The notes under the pieces are model-generated. The model was not told where the DNA came from. It saw nothing but the letters and a program-made list of their open reading frames with translations, and ran no database searches. A DNA stretch of 64,000 nt from Neodontobutis hainanensis (lineage: Eukaryota; Chordata; Actinopteri; Gobiiformes; Odontobutidae): the NCBI GenBank assembly GCA_024349245.1, contig JALDNG010000988.1:62001-126000 (forward strand), given 5' to 3'. Positions 27,401 through 38,446 of this stretch are shown here, one piece after another. Each line of letters starts with the position of its first letter. Position 1 is the first letter of the stretch. Made by a program: the position numbers and the translations under genes.

Positions 27401-30400
27401 ACTGTAGACGAGCATTAGAACAGACTGTATATGAGTATTAGAAAAACTCTAGACATGCTTTAGAAGAGACTATAGAGGTGGAGTAATACAGACTGTAGAC
27501 GAGCATTAGAACAGACTGTAGATGTGCAGTAGTACAGACAGAAGATGTGCAATAGAACAGACTGTAGACGAGCAGTAGGACAGACTATAGACTTGCATTA
27601 GAACAGACAGTAGATGTACATTAGAACAGACTGTAGATGTGCAGTAAAACAGACGTTAGACGTGCAGTGGAAGAGACTGTAGTAGAGCAGTAGTACAGAT
27701 TGTAAACTGGCATTAAAACAGACTGTACAGGTGCGATTGAACAGACTGTTGACATGCAGTTGAAAAGACTTCAGAGCAGCAGTAGTACATACTCTAGATT
27801 GGATTTAAAACTGACTGTAGACAAGCATTAGAACAGACTGTAAACGTCCAGTAGAACAGACTGACAATATGCAAAAGAATAGATTGTAGAGATTCAGTAG
27901 TATAGACTGTAGACGAGAATAAGAACAGACTGTATATGAGTATTAAAAACACTGTAGACATGCTTTAGAACAGACTCTATATGAATATTAGAAAACACTC
28001 TAGACATGCTTTAGAACAGATTGTAAAAGGTGCAGTAATACAGACTGTAGATGAGCATTAGTAAAGACTGTAGAAGTGCAGTAGTACAGACTGTAGATGT
28101 GCAGTAGAACAGATTGTAGACGTTTATTAGAACACACTGTAGATCTAGACTAGAACAGACTGTAGATGAGCAGTAGTACAGACTATAGACTTGCATTAGA
28201 ACAGACAGTAGATGTGCATTAGAATAGACTTTAGATGTGCAGTAGTAGAGACTGTAGACGTTTATCAGAACAAACTGTAGATGTGCAGTAGAACAGACTG
28301 TAGACGTATATTAGAACAGACTGTAGACCTGCACTAGAACAGACTGTAGATGTGCATTAGAACAGACTGTAGATGTGCATTAGAACAGACTGTAGATGTG
28401 CAGTAGAACAGACTGTAGACGTTTATTAGAACAGACTGTAGACCTGCACTTAAAGAGACCGTAGATGAGCAGTAGTACAGACTATAGACTTGCATTACAA
28501 ACAGATTGTATATGAGTATTAGACAAAAATGTAGACATTCTTTAGAACAGACTGTAGAGGCGCAGTAGTTCAGACTGTAAATGAGCATTAGAACAGACTA
28601 TTTATGAGTATTAGAAAATACTCTAGACATGCTTTAGAAGAGACTGTAGAGGTTGCAGAAATACAGACTGTAGACAAGCATTAGAACAGACTGTAGATGT
28701 GCAGTAGAACAGACTGTAGACGTTTATTAGAACAGACTGTAGACCTGCACTTAAAGAGACCGTAGATAGGCAGTAGTACAGACTATAGACTTGCATTACA
28801 AACAGAATGTATATGAGTATTAGACAAAAATGTAGACATTCTTTAGAACAGACTGTAGAGGTGCAGTAGTTCAGACTGTAAATGAGCATTAGAACAGACT
28901 ATTTATGAGTATTAGAAAATACTCTAGACATGCTTTAGAAGAGACTGTAGAGGTTGCAGAAATACAGACTGTAGACAAGCATTAGAACAGACGGTAGAAG
29001 TGCAGTAGTACAAACTGTAGATGTGCAGTAGAACAGACTGTAGACATTTTTAGAACAGATTGTAGATGTGCAGTAAAACAGACTTTAGTGGAAAAGACTG
29101 TAATAGAGCAGTAGTACAGACTTTAATCTGGCATTAGAACATACTGTAGAGGTGCAGTTGAACAGACTGTAGACGAGCATTAGAACAGACTCTATATGAG
29201 TATTAGAAAACACTCTAGACATGCTTTAGAACAGATTGTAGAAGTGCAGTAGTTCAGACTGTAGACGAGCATTAGAACAGACTGTATATGAGTATTAGAA
29301 AACACTCTAGACATGCTTTAGAACAGAATGTAGAGGTGCAATAATACAGCCTGTAGATGAGCATTAGAAAAGACTGTAGAAGTGCAGTAGTACAGACTGT
29401 AGATGTGCAGTAGAACAGATTGTAGACGTTTATTAGAACAGACTGTAGACCTGCACTAGAACAGACCGTATATGAGCAGTAGTACAGACTATAGACATGG
29501 ATTAGAACAGACTGTAGATGTGCATTAGAACAGACTTCATAAGTGCAGTAGTAGAGACTGTAGATGTGTAGTAGAACAGACTGTAGACGTTTATCAGAAC
29601 AGACGTGCAGTAAAACAGACTGTAGATGAACAGTAGTACAGACTATAGACTTGCATTAGAACAGACTGTATATGAGTATTATAAAAAACACTGTAGACAT
29701 GCTTTAGAACAGACTGTAGAGGTGCAGTACTTCAGAATGTAGACGAGCATTAGAACAGACTGTATATGAGTATTAGAAAAACTCTAGACATGCTTTAGAA
29801 GAGACTATAGAGGTGGAGTAATACAGACTGTAGACGAGCATTAGAACAGACTGTAGAAGTGCAGTAGTACAGACGGTAGATGTGCAATAGAACAGACTCT
29901 AGACGAGCAGTAGGACAGACTATAGACTTGCATTAGAACAGACAGTAGATGTACATTAGAACAGATTGTAGATGTGCAGTAAAACAGACTGTAGACATGC
30001 AGTGGAAGAGACTGTATTAGAGCAGTAGTACAGATTGTAAACTGGCATTAAAACAGACTGTACAGGTGCGATTGAAAAGACTGTTGACATGCAGTTGAAC
30101 AGACTTTAGAGCAGCAGTAGTACATACTCTAGATTGGATTTAAAACTGACTGTAGACAAGCATTAGAACAGACTGTAAACGTCCAGTAGAACAGACTGAC
30201 AATATGCAAAAGAATAGACTGTAGAGATTCAGTAGTACAGACTGTAGACGAGAATAAGAACAGACTGTATATGAGTATTAAAAACACTGTAGACATGCTT
30301 TAGAACAGACTGTAGAGGTGCAGTAGTTCAGACTAAAGACGAGCTTTAGAACAGACTCTATATGAATATTAGAAAACACTCTAGACATGCTTTAGAACAG

Positions 30401-33314
30401 ATTGTAGAGGTGCAGTAATACAGACTGTAGATGAGCATTAGAAAAGACTGTAGAAGTGCAGTAGTACAGACTGTAGATGTGCAGTAGAACAGATTGTAGA
30501 CGTTTATTAGAACACACTGTAGATCTAGACTAGAACAGACCGTAGATGAGCAGTAGTACAGACTATAGACTTGCATTAGAACAGACAGTAGATGTGCATT
30601 AGAATAGACTGTGGACGAGCATTAGAACAGACTATAGATGTGCATTAGAACAGACTGTAGATGTGCATTAGAACAGACTGTAGATGTGCAGTAGAACAGA
30701 CTGACGATGTGCAGAAGAATAGATCGAGAGGTGCAGTAGTTGAGACTTTACACGAGCATTAGAAAAGACTGTAGAGATGCTTTAGAACAGACTGTAGACG
30801 TGCAGTAGAACAGACTCTAGACAATTATTAGAACAGACTGGAGACGCCCAGTAGAACAGACTGTAGAAGTGCATTAGAAAAGACTGTAGACGCCTATTAA
30901 AACAGACTATAGTCGTGCTGTAGAACAGAATGTAGAAGTGCAGTTGAAAAGACTTCAGAGCAGCATTAGTACAGACTCTAGATTGGCTTTAGAACAGACT
31001 GTAGATGAGGTTTAGAACAGACTGTAAAGGTCCAGTAGAACAGACTGACAATTAGAAAAGATTGTAAATGTGCACTAAAACAGACTGTAGACGTGCATTA
31101 GAATAGACTGCAGTAGAGTAGTAAACTGGCATTAGAACAGACTGTAGACATGCAGTAGAACAGTCTGTAGATGTGCAGTAGAAGAGACTGTAGAGTTGCA
31201 GTAGTACAGAATGTTGATAATTATTAGAACAGACAGTAGACGTGCAGTAGATCAGACTGTAGATGTGCATTAGAACAGACTGTAGATGTGCATTAGAAGA
31301 GACTGAAGACCTTAGTCTTACAGTAGAACAGACTGTAGACGAGCAGTAGAACAGATTGTAGACTTGCAGTAGAACAGACTGTAGACCTGCAGTAGAAGAG
31401 ACTGTAGAGGAGAAGTAGAACAAACTGTAGAGGTGGAGTAGTGAAGACTGTAGACAAGCATTAGAACAGTCTGTATATGAGTATTAGAAAACAATACTAG
31501 AAATGCTTTACAACAGACTGTAAAGGTGCAGTAATACAGACTGTAGACATTTATTAAAACAGACTGTAGACGTGCAGTAGAATAGACCGTAGATGAGTAT
31601 TAGAAAACACTATAGACATGCAGTAGAACAGACTGCAGTAGAGCAATAGTACAGACTGTAAACTGGCATTAGAACAGACTGTAGAGGTGCAATTAAACAG
31701 ACTGTAGTCTTGCAGTTGAAAAGACTTCAAAGCAGCAGTAGTACAGACACTAGATTGGCTTTAGAACTGACTGTAGACGAGTATTAAAACAGACTGTATA
31801 TGAGTATTAGAAAACACTCTAGACATGCTTTAGAACAGACTGTAGAGGTGCAGTTGTACAGACTGTAGACGAGCATTAGAACAGACTTTAAACGTCCAGT
31901 AGAACAGACTGACAATGTGCAGAAGAATAGACTGTAGAGGTGCAGTAGTACAGACTGTAGATGAGCATTAGAACAGACTGTATATGAGTATTAGAAAACA
32001 CTGTGGACATGCTTTAGAACAGACTATAGAGGTGCAGTAGTTCAGACTGTAGACGAGCAGTAGAACCGACTGTATATGAGTATTAGAAAACACTACTAGA
32101 AATGCTTTACAACAGAATGTAGAGGTGCAGTAGAACAGACTGTAGACGTGCAGTAGAACAGACTGTTGTTGAGCAGTAGTACAGGCTGTATACTTGCATA
32201 GGAACAGACTGTAAATGTGCATTAGAACAGACTGTAGATGTGCAGTAAAACAGACTGTAGACTTGCAATAGAGCAGACTGAATACGTGCAGTAGAACAGA
32301 CTGTAGACATGCAGTAGAACAGACTGTAGAGGTGGAGTTGTAAAGACTTTTATTGGGCATTAGAACAGACTGTAGACAAGCAATAGAACAGATTGTAGAT
32401 GTGCAGAAGTATAAACTGTAGACCTGCATTAGAAGTGACTGTAGATGCGCAGTAGAAAAGACTGTAAGAAGCAGTAGTACAGAATGTAGACAATTATTAC
32501 AATAGACTCTAGATGTGCAGTAGAACAGACTTTAGATGAGCATTAGAACAGACTGTAAACGTCCAGTAGAACAGACTGACAATGTGCAGAAGAATAGACT
32601 GTAGGGGTGCAGTAGTACAAACTGTATACCAGCATAAGAACAGACTGTATATGAGTATTAGAAAACACTGTAGACATGCTTTAGAACAGACTGTAGAGAT
32701 ACAGTAATACACACTGTAGACAAGCATTTGAAATGACTGTAGAAGTGCAGTAGTACAGACTGTAAATGTGCAGAACAGACTGTAGACGTTTATTAAAAGA
32801 AACTGTAGACGCAGTAGAACAGACCGTAGATGAGCATTAGAACAGACTGTAGAGCTGCAGTTGAACAGACTTCAGAGCAGCAGTAATACAGACACTAGAT
32901 TGGCTTTAGAACTGACTGTAGAGGAGCATTAGAACAGACTGTATATGAGTATTAGAAAACACTCTAGACATGTTTTAGAACAGACGGTAGAGGTGCAGTA
33001 ATACAGACTGTAGACGAGCATTAGAACAGACTGTAGATGTGCAGTAAAACAGACTGTAGACGTGCAGTAGAACAGACTGCAGTAGAGCAGAGGTACAGAC
33101 TGTAAACTGGCATTAGAACAGACTGTTGAGATGCAGTTGAAAAGACTGTAGACGTGCAGTTGAACAGCCTGTAGATGTGCATTAGAAGAGACTGTAGACG
33201 TACAATAGAACAGACTGTAGACGAGCATTAGAACAGACTGTGGACGATTATTAAAAAAGACTATAGACGTGAATTTGAACAGACTGTAGATGAGTATTAG
33301 AAAAGACTGTAGAC
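21441..33314 (-). repeat. 23-bp satellite array, long minus-orientation block
   Basis: The longest uninterrupted block, about 11.9 kb, roughly 515 units. It is more heterogeneous after 23434. It ends where the endogenous retrovirus LTR begins (TGCTATAAG at 33315). The ORFs in it encode Leu/Ser/Tyr/Cys-rich 23-residue repeats and are not treated as genes. Confidence 0.95.
26200..30700 (-). repeat. ~2.36-kb tandem duplication in the minus block
   Basis: Variant order from about 26.2-28.3 kb recurs at about 28.5-30.7 kb. Examples are AGTGGAAGAGACTGTA near 27666 and 30001, and the GATCTAGACTAGAACAGAC variant near 28142 and 30522, giving offsets of about 2.34-2.38 kb. A smaller local duplication of about 300 bp lies at 28.33-28.89 kb. 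Edges are approximate. Confidence 0.65.
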
Positions 33315-33485
33315 TGCTATAAGTAAAATGTTATTTTAATCATATATTGGAATGATATCCTTTTTAATATAGTTTGTATCCTTTTTAACCTAGTTTGTAG
33401 ATGAGTTTTGGAGTGCTTATGACTTCATTGTAGTTATTAAGGGCTTTAGTTAGACTACCCATTGTAGGACATTGTACATGGCTTT

Positions 33486-33620
33486 GTGCCTCTTTGTGTG
33501 GACAGGATGCTTTGGCCATATAGACTTCCATACATGGACACACGCTGCTGTGGATGTGCCTCCATGGGTGGACAGGATGCTTTGAGCCATATGGACTTCC
33601 ATATATGGACACACTGCTTT
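33486..33620 (+). repeat. Two ~70-bp direct repeats in the LTR U3
   Basis: The stretch from GTGCCTCTTTG at 33486 recurs from GTGCCTCCATG at 33556, sharing GGACAGGATGCTTTG and CTTCCATA.ATGGACACAC. The spacing is 70-71 bp. Paired repeats of this size in U3 are typical of retroviral enhancers; enhancer function here is inferred. Confidence 0.7.
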
Positions 33621-33726
33621 GCTGCCCAGGAAACATCTGTTTTTACTCTGAATGTATTCTTTGTTGCCCAGAAAATGTCTGTGATTGGTAGATGCACCAT
33701 TACCATGTAAGGTCACACTGCCATTG

Positions 33727-33752
33727 TATATAAACTGTGCGTTTACAATAAA
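33727..33752 (+). promoter_or_regulatory. LTR TATA box and polyadenylation signal
   Basis: TATATAAA at 33727-33734 is followed by AATAAA at 33747-33752. The spacing is so short that the AATAAA would lie at or upstream of the transcription start, an arrangement known from some retroviruses in which the signal is in U3. Confidence 0.6.
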
Positions 33753-34096
33753 GCTTTGAGAGGGAGAGAACAGAACCACGAAACCAGCGTGTTGTCTTTT
33801 GTCTCTTTCTCCCACTGGCCAGTGCTCAGACAGCTGTATTGTACGTAACTGTTGGGATTCTAGAAACTGACATAGCGGAGCGAGTTACGGACAATAATCT
33901 GAATATGATATCATTAGTTAGCGGGATGCTGACAGTAGCCAAGCAGTAGGTACTGGGTAAAAATAAGTTTGGAGCGGACTATCGAGCCCAGCTATAGCGT
34001 AGATTAGCTAATCTGTATTGGTCAAGCGGAAGCTGACTTCGCCGAATAAATCCGGAAAACATCTATCGACTAGCTAGAGTAAAAACATTATTTCAT

Positions 34097-34114
34097 TGGT
34101 GCCAGAAGTGGGAT
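34097..34114 (+). other. Retroviral primer-binding site
   Basis: TGGTGCCAGAAGTGGGAT begins one base after the LTR's terminal CA. The 5' TGG complements the CCA end of a tRNA, as in all tRNA-primed LTR elements. I do not assign the tRNA. Confidence 0.7.
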
Positions 34115-35703
34115 CCAGAGCGGCATCATCGGACCACGGGCTGGACAACGAACTCAAAGCCCCACCTAGCGCAACTCATCAACCCTTCCGCAGCACAGAC
34201 AGACAGCGGCCGTGGAGAAGAGGTGGGACAGAGACTTCCTTGCCAGTCTGGAGGCCCGAGGTGAAGCTCCTGGAGTCCCTGAGATCGAACTACACTTCTC
34301 ATGGTGTCCGGGTGAGTGCCAACCTTTAAAAATTAAACTAAAATGGGTTTAGATATAGCTAAACATAAAGCTAAACCGCTTCTGCATTATGTGAAAGTAT
34401 GGAAAATTAATATCCAGGCTTAACTAAAAATGTTCATATACAGGGTGAAAAGTTGGGATTTCCAGATGGAGGTAGTTTAAATGTTCAACAGTTACAACTA
34501 TTAAGACAAAATGTGGAAAACTGTTACAAGATTATATGGCCTAAAAATAAAAATGAACAATTTTAGCATTAAAGTAAAATGAACAATAGAAGATTTGCTT
34601 AAAACAGTAGGACCAAGAAGCAAAACCTTAGATTGAATAAAAGTAATAAAAGAAAACAATAGGACCAAATCTGACTGAAATCAAAAACAAATGTAATCAT
34701 TTTAACACCTAGAAAGCCACCTATAGCAGCAGCACTCTATCCTCCATTGCACACCATTGTACTGACTCGACAGGACTGTCACCTTTGACAAAACCAGTTA
34801 CAGCTCAGACACCAGTTAGATTGATTGAGCAAATGTTGGTGCAGCCCAGTGGGGAGTTTCCTATGTATCAGGTTGCAGGAGGAGATGGTATACAACAGGT
34901 TTTCAGACCATGGGACAGGACAGAGAGGAAACAGGCAGCTGGATGTGTTCCTGACCCCAGAAACGGTACGCATGCGTTTGAAAAAATTGGATCTCATTGT
35001 GTAAACAGTGGAGGCCAACTGGTGAAGAATGCAGAAAATTGTTGTGCATGATTAGTAAAGATGAAGCTTATAAATGGGACAAGTTGTATGATGAGAGTAG
35101 AACTATAGAAAAAGTGGTTTCTAAAGAGGTACAGTGGGACAGAGATGACAACTACCAAGACATGGTAAATTATATAGTTCTTTTTGCTAAAGAGGTTTGG
35201 GGCAACTATTCAGGTCTTTAAAATGTAATGCAAATGACTCAGGGTCCTGAAGAGAGTGCACCTTTGTTTTTGGCTAAATTCCTTAAAGCATATGAGCAAC
35301 AGACAGAACAGGAAAAGGGTAAGTTTGGGTCTAGCCCTATAGGACCATTTGAGGCAGCCGTTGTAGCACTTGGATTAAATAGATTAAACTCAGAAACTCA
35401 GATTTTAATCAAACGACACAAGGTTGGATGGAAAACTATGGGGTGGGATGAGTTAATAACTCAGGCTCAGCATTGGGAGGAATATTTAGCCAGGACAGAA
35501 AAGGAAAAGAAGGCTAAAAAAGAGACACAGCAAGTGTTTTATATACAGGATCCAAGACGAGACCTACAGCCACCGCAGGCACAGACAGAGAATAGGTTTA
35601 AGAAAAGAAGATGGAATATTGGAAAAGATCAGTGCAGACTTTGCAGCCCGACAATACACTACTCAGTCAAGACACTTCATGACAGCAGAAGACTTACATT
35701 GCG
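34115..35703 (+). pseudogene. Endogenous retrovirus leader and gag, disabled
   Basis: After a leader of about 330 bp, coding-like sequence appears in pieces in different frames (about 34447-34565, 34785-35051, 34997-35221, 35228-35703). The capsid part is clearest: the segment MTQGPEESAPLFLAKFLKAY (35234 onward) fits the major homology region of retroviral capsid. A basic Lys/Glu-rich stretch follows, then a degenerate zinc knuckle (CRLC...H near 35634-35665) that lacks its final Cys. Frame changes and stops in the matrix part rule out a full Gag. The class resembles class I (gamma/epsilon-like) fish ERVs by inference from the pol that follows. Confidence 0.75.
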
Positions 35704-36717
35704 TTGCATGTGTCACAGGGACCTGATGACAATTATGAAGAAGACTTTTACAAACAGATTAAAGACGCACACAACACCTTAATGGTAAAAAGTTTATACT
35801 GTAGTAAGACTAGAGCCGTATGCTCAGTAGAATTACACTCTGAACAAATGCATCTGTTTACGGGACACACACCACATGTTTCTATTGCCAGAGATGATAC
35901 AGATGAGTGGAAAGACCTACAATCTTTTCTGACTATGATATTTCTCAATGACGCCAAGTCAGGGTGGGTTACTGTTGGGGACAAAGTACGGTTTAATCCA
36001 ACTCTGGAGGTGTATGAAATAAGTTTGTGGCAAATGTGGTCAGTGTTTAAGACGGTATGGATGAGAGAGTCTGTGGAGGAATGTATGATGATATCAGAGT
36101 CAATCGCAGCTGACTTAGAACAGATACCAGACATACTTTGGTCAAAAGGTCCAACGGACGTAGGCAGGCTAAATGTACCTCCCTACCGCATCACTACAAA
36201 CACAAACACTAAACCTCAACTTAGACAGTACCCAATCTCACAAGAGGTGCAGGAAGGGGCATTGAGCTGTCTCAACGATTATTTAAATGCTGGTGTGATT
36301 ATTCCATACAACAAAGAAGGTGCAAACACACCAATTTGTCCAAACAAGAAAAAAGGGACAATGGTCAGATGGACTTCTTTGCCTCAAGGATTCGTGGACA
36401 GCCCCGCTGTTTTTCATGCAGTTTTAGATAAACAATTAAGTGAATTTGAGACTGACACTGACATTACAGTACTGCAGTATGTTGATGATCTGTTAATATG
36501 TGCAGAAGACAAAGACGAGTGCAGATGCGGCACATTAGAGCTCCTTAAATACTTGGCAGTTAACAACCACAGAGTAAATAAGGACAAGCTAATTATATGT
36601 CAACAGGAAGTGACATATCTAGGACAGATTGTTTCTCAGGAAGGAAGACGACTGACAGGTGACAGAAAGCAGGCAGTTCGTAACACACCTTTACCAAAGA
36701 CTAAAAAAGATTTGTAA
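35704..36717 (+). pseudogene. Endogenous retrovirus pol: reverse transcriptase with internal deletion
   Basis: A 337-codon open frame. Its first ~130 codons are not recognisable as a protease and I leave them unassigned. From about codon 145 it reads as reverse transcriptase: the entry region with PPYRI, the palm segment SLPQGFVDSPAVFHAVL and the catalytic YVDD box (LQYVDDLL, near 36475). Directly after the NTPICPNKKKG segment the frame jumps to WTSLPQGF, so the intervening fingers/palm portion that carries the first catalytic Asp (motif A) is absent. The enzyme could not be active. The frame ends at a stop in the thumb. Confidence 0.85.
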
Positions 36718-37285
36718 AGATTTGTTAAGTTTCATTAGAATTTCCTCATACTGTAGAGCATGTATTCCCAGTTTTGCAAACATGGAAGGAACATTTAGAG
36801 ATCTGCTAACACATGACATGAAGAACACAGACACAGTGCAGTGGACTGAAGAGGCAAGGGAACAGTTTGAAAAGGCGAAAGACAGTATCATGAATAGTCC
36901 AGCACTGGGGTGGTTTGACGGTAATAAACCTTATGAGTTGTTTGTTGATTCTTCAGATGGCTACATGAGAGCAGTACTAACCCAGACGAGAGGAGGATTG
37001 CAGAAGCCAGTGGGCTATATTAGTAAAAGACTTGATTATGTTGCACGTGCATATCCAACCTGTGTACAGAGCATTGTAAGAATGTATGAAGCAGTTTTAG
37101 CAGTCCGGGAGTGGGTGAGATTTTCACCTTTGACAGTATGGTGTAACCATCAAATACAAATGCTTCTTCAAGACCAACATTTGACACACCTCACTACTCA
37201 AAGGTATTTGAAATACGAGACATGTTTGTTTGGAGACCCTATGTTGACAATAAAGACTTGCACCAAGCTAAACCCAGCAACATGA
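36718..37285 (+). pseudogene. Endogenous retrovirus pol: RT thumb and connection
   Basis: Continues pol in a different frame from the preceding segment (the frame is open from 36659 and overlaps it). The residues YCRACIPSFANMEGTFRDLL and the later QKPVGYISKRLD are typical of the thumb/connection region between polymerase and RNase H of class I retroviruses. It ends in a stop followed by about 115 bp with several stops before the RNase H core. Confidence 0.8.
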
Positions 37286-37840
37286 TTTCCATTTCCATCA
37301 GATGACACAGACACACACGACTGTCAGGAAGTTGTTAGAGAGGTTCTTACCCCAAGACGAGATCTTATTGACTTTCCTCTTAATACAGGAAGTATAGTAT
37401 TTGTGGACGGGTGTGCTAAAAGAGACCTAAAGGGTGGAATGGAGGTGGGGTATGCTGTGGTAACAGCTGAAACAATTTTAGAATCTGGAGTATTGCCACA
37501 ACATTGGTCAGCACAAAAAGCTGAGCTTCATGCGTTAACAAGAGCTTGTGAATTGCACAAGGAACAGGAAGTAACTATCTACACAGATAGTAGATATGCA
37601 TTTGGAGTAGTACATGATTTTGGAGCACTGTGGCAACAAAGAAATTTTCTAACGGCCATGGGTAAACAAATCTCTAACAGTGAACAGGTTCGGAGATTAC
37701 TGGAAGCAATACTTTTACCTAAAAAAAAATAGCAGTGGTAAAATGTAAAGCCCATACGAAAAATACTGACCTAGAAAGTCTTGGCAATGCAAAGGCAGAT
37801 GCCGAGGCCAAAAAAGCAGCTGAAAGTAAAACAAAAATAA
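37286..37840 (+). pseudogene. Endogenous retrovirus pol: RNase H
   Basis: RNase H signature residues are visible in order: Asp in IVFVDGCA (near 37395), Glu in AQKAELHALT (near 37515), Asp in YTDSRYAFG (near 37580). The His/Asp end, KCKAHT...GNAKADAEA, follows after a stop in a poly-A run at about 37720-37740. The poly-A run is a likely site of a slippage frameshift. All four acidic residues are retained although the reading frame is broken. Confidence 0.8.
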
Positions 37841-38155
37841 ATGTTGAGAGTTTAAACAATGTGTCTACACAAGACTATTTTGAAACTTCAATAGAGGACA
37901 TTCAAAATCAAGCAGAAAAAACTGAACTTTCCAGATGGAAAAACTATGCTACCCAAGTTAATGGTATATGGACATCTAATGGAAAACCATGTTTACCACG
38001 AGCCTGGTATAGAATTGCTGCAGAAATAGCACATAAAGACCATGATGGACAAAATAAAATGGTAAATCTTATTAGAGGAGTTTGGCACTGCCCAGGGATA
38101 CAACAGATAGTGGCAGAAGTATGTATGAAGTCCGTATTAAGTAGTGTGTATTAAG
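37841..38155 (+). pseudogene. Endogenous retrovirus pol: start of integrase, truncated
   Basis: The frame open from 37735 continues past RNase H into a region with MVNLIRGVWHCPGI, consistent with the beginning of the integrase zinc-binding domain, and then runs into a short tandem repeat. The catalytic core of integrase, env and the 3' LTR are all missing. The provirus therefore ends at about 38115-38155. Confidence 0.6.
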
Positions 38156-38228
38156 TCTGTTTTAAGTATTGTGTGTATTACGTCTGTATTAAGTGTTGTA
38201 TGTATTAAGTCTGTTTTAAGTGTTGTAT
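38116..38228 (+). repeat. Short tandem repeat at the 3' end of the provirus
   Basis: About four imperfect copies of a 25-30 bp unit built on GTATTAAGTCTGTTTTAAGT with TGTTGTATGT spacers. It joins the broken integrase to unrelated sequence. The TCTGTTTTAA core is vaguely satellite-like, but the period differs. Confidence 0.6.
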
Positions 38229-38446
38229 GTGTGCCAGGCACAACGTAGAAACTGCGCAGAGTAAGTTGCAACAAAAAGAGCTCAAGGACCAGTTCATCAC
38301 TGAATGATGGATTTTATTGAATCAAGTGCATGCCAAGAAACTAAATATGTGCTAACAACTAATCACACTAACAACTAACCTTTAACAACTAAGGTATGAA
38401 GTACAAATTGGAAAATACAATACGTTGCTGGCAGAATTCTTTTCGT
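38229..38446. other. Unassigned single-copy-looking stretch
   Basis: No open frame, no repeat match within the window. It contains several AACAACTAA/ACTAACA-type runs at 38345-38395. It separates the truncated provirus from resumed satellite and may be the remains of another insertion. Confidence 0.4.

Larger units (their letters stand above)
33315..34095 (+). mobile_element. 5' LTR of an endogenous retrovirus
   Basis: Non-satellite sequence begins TGCTATAAG at the edge of the array and ends ATTATTTCA at 34095, one base before a TGGTGCC primer-binding site, so the TG...CA limits fit a 781-bp LTR. It has a TATATAAA at 33727, AATAAA at 33747 and a pair of 70-bp direct repeats in the presumed U3. 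Only this LTR is present; no second copy was found downstream, consistent with 3' truncation of the provirus. Short open frames inside it overlap the U3 repeats and are not believable genes. Confidence 0.75.

Noticed and set aside
69..33314. Short regular repeats that might suggest a CRISPR array
   Set aside because: Units are contiguous with no unique spacers, vary freely, and the surroundings are eukaryotic transposons.
33385..33815. Overlapping ORFs on both strands in the retroviral LTR
   Set aside because: They arise from the 70-bp U3 direct repeats; no motif, and mutually overlapping frames.
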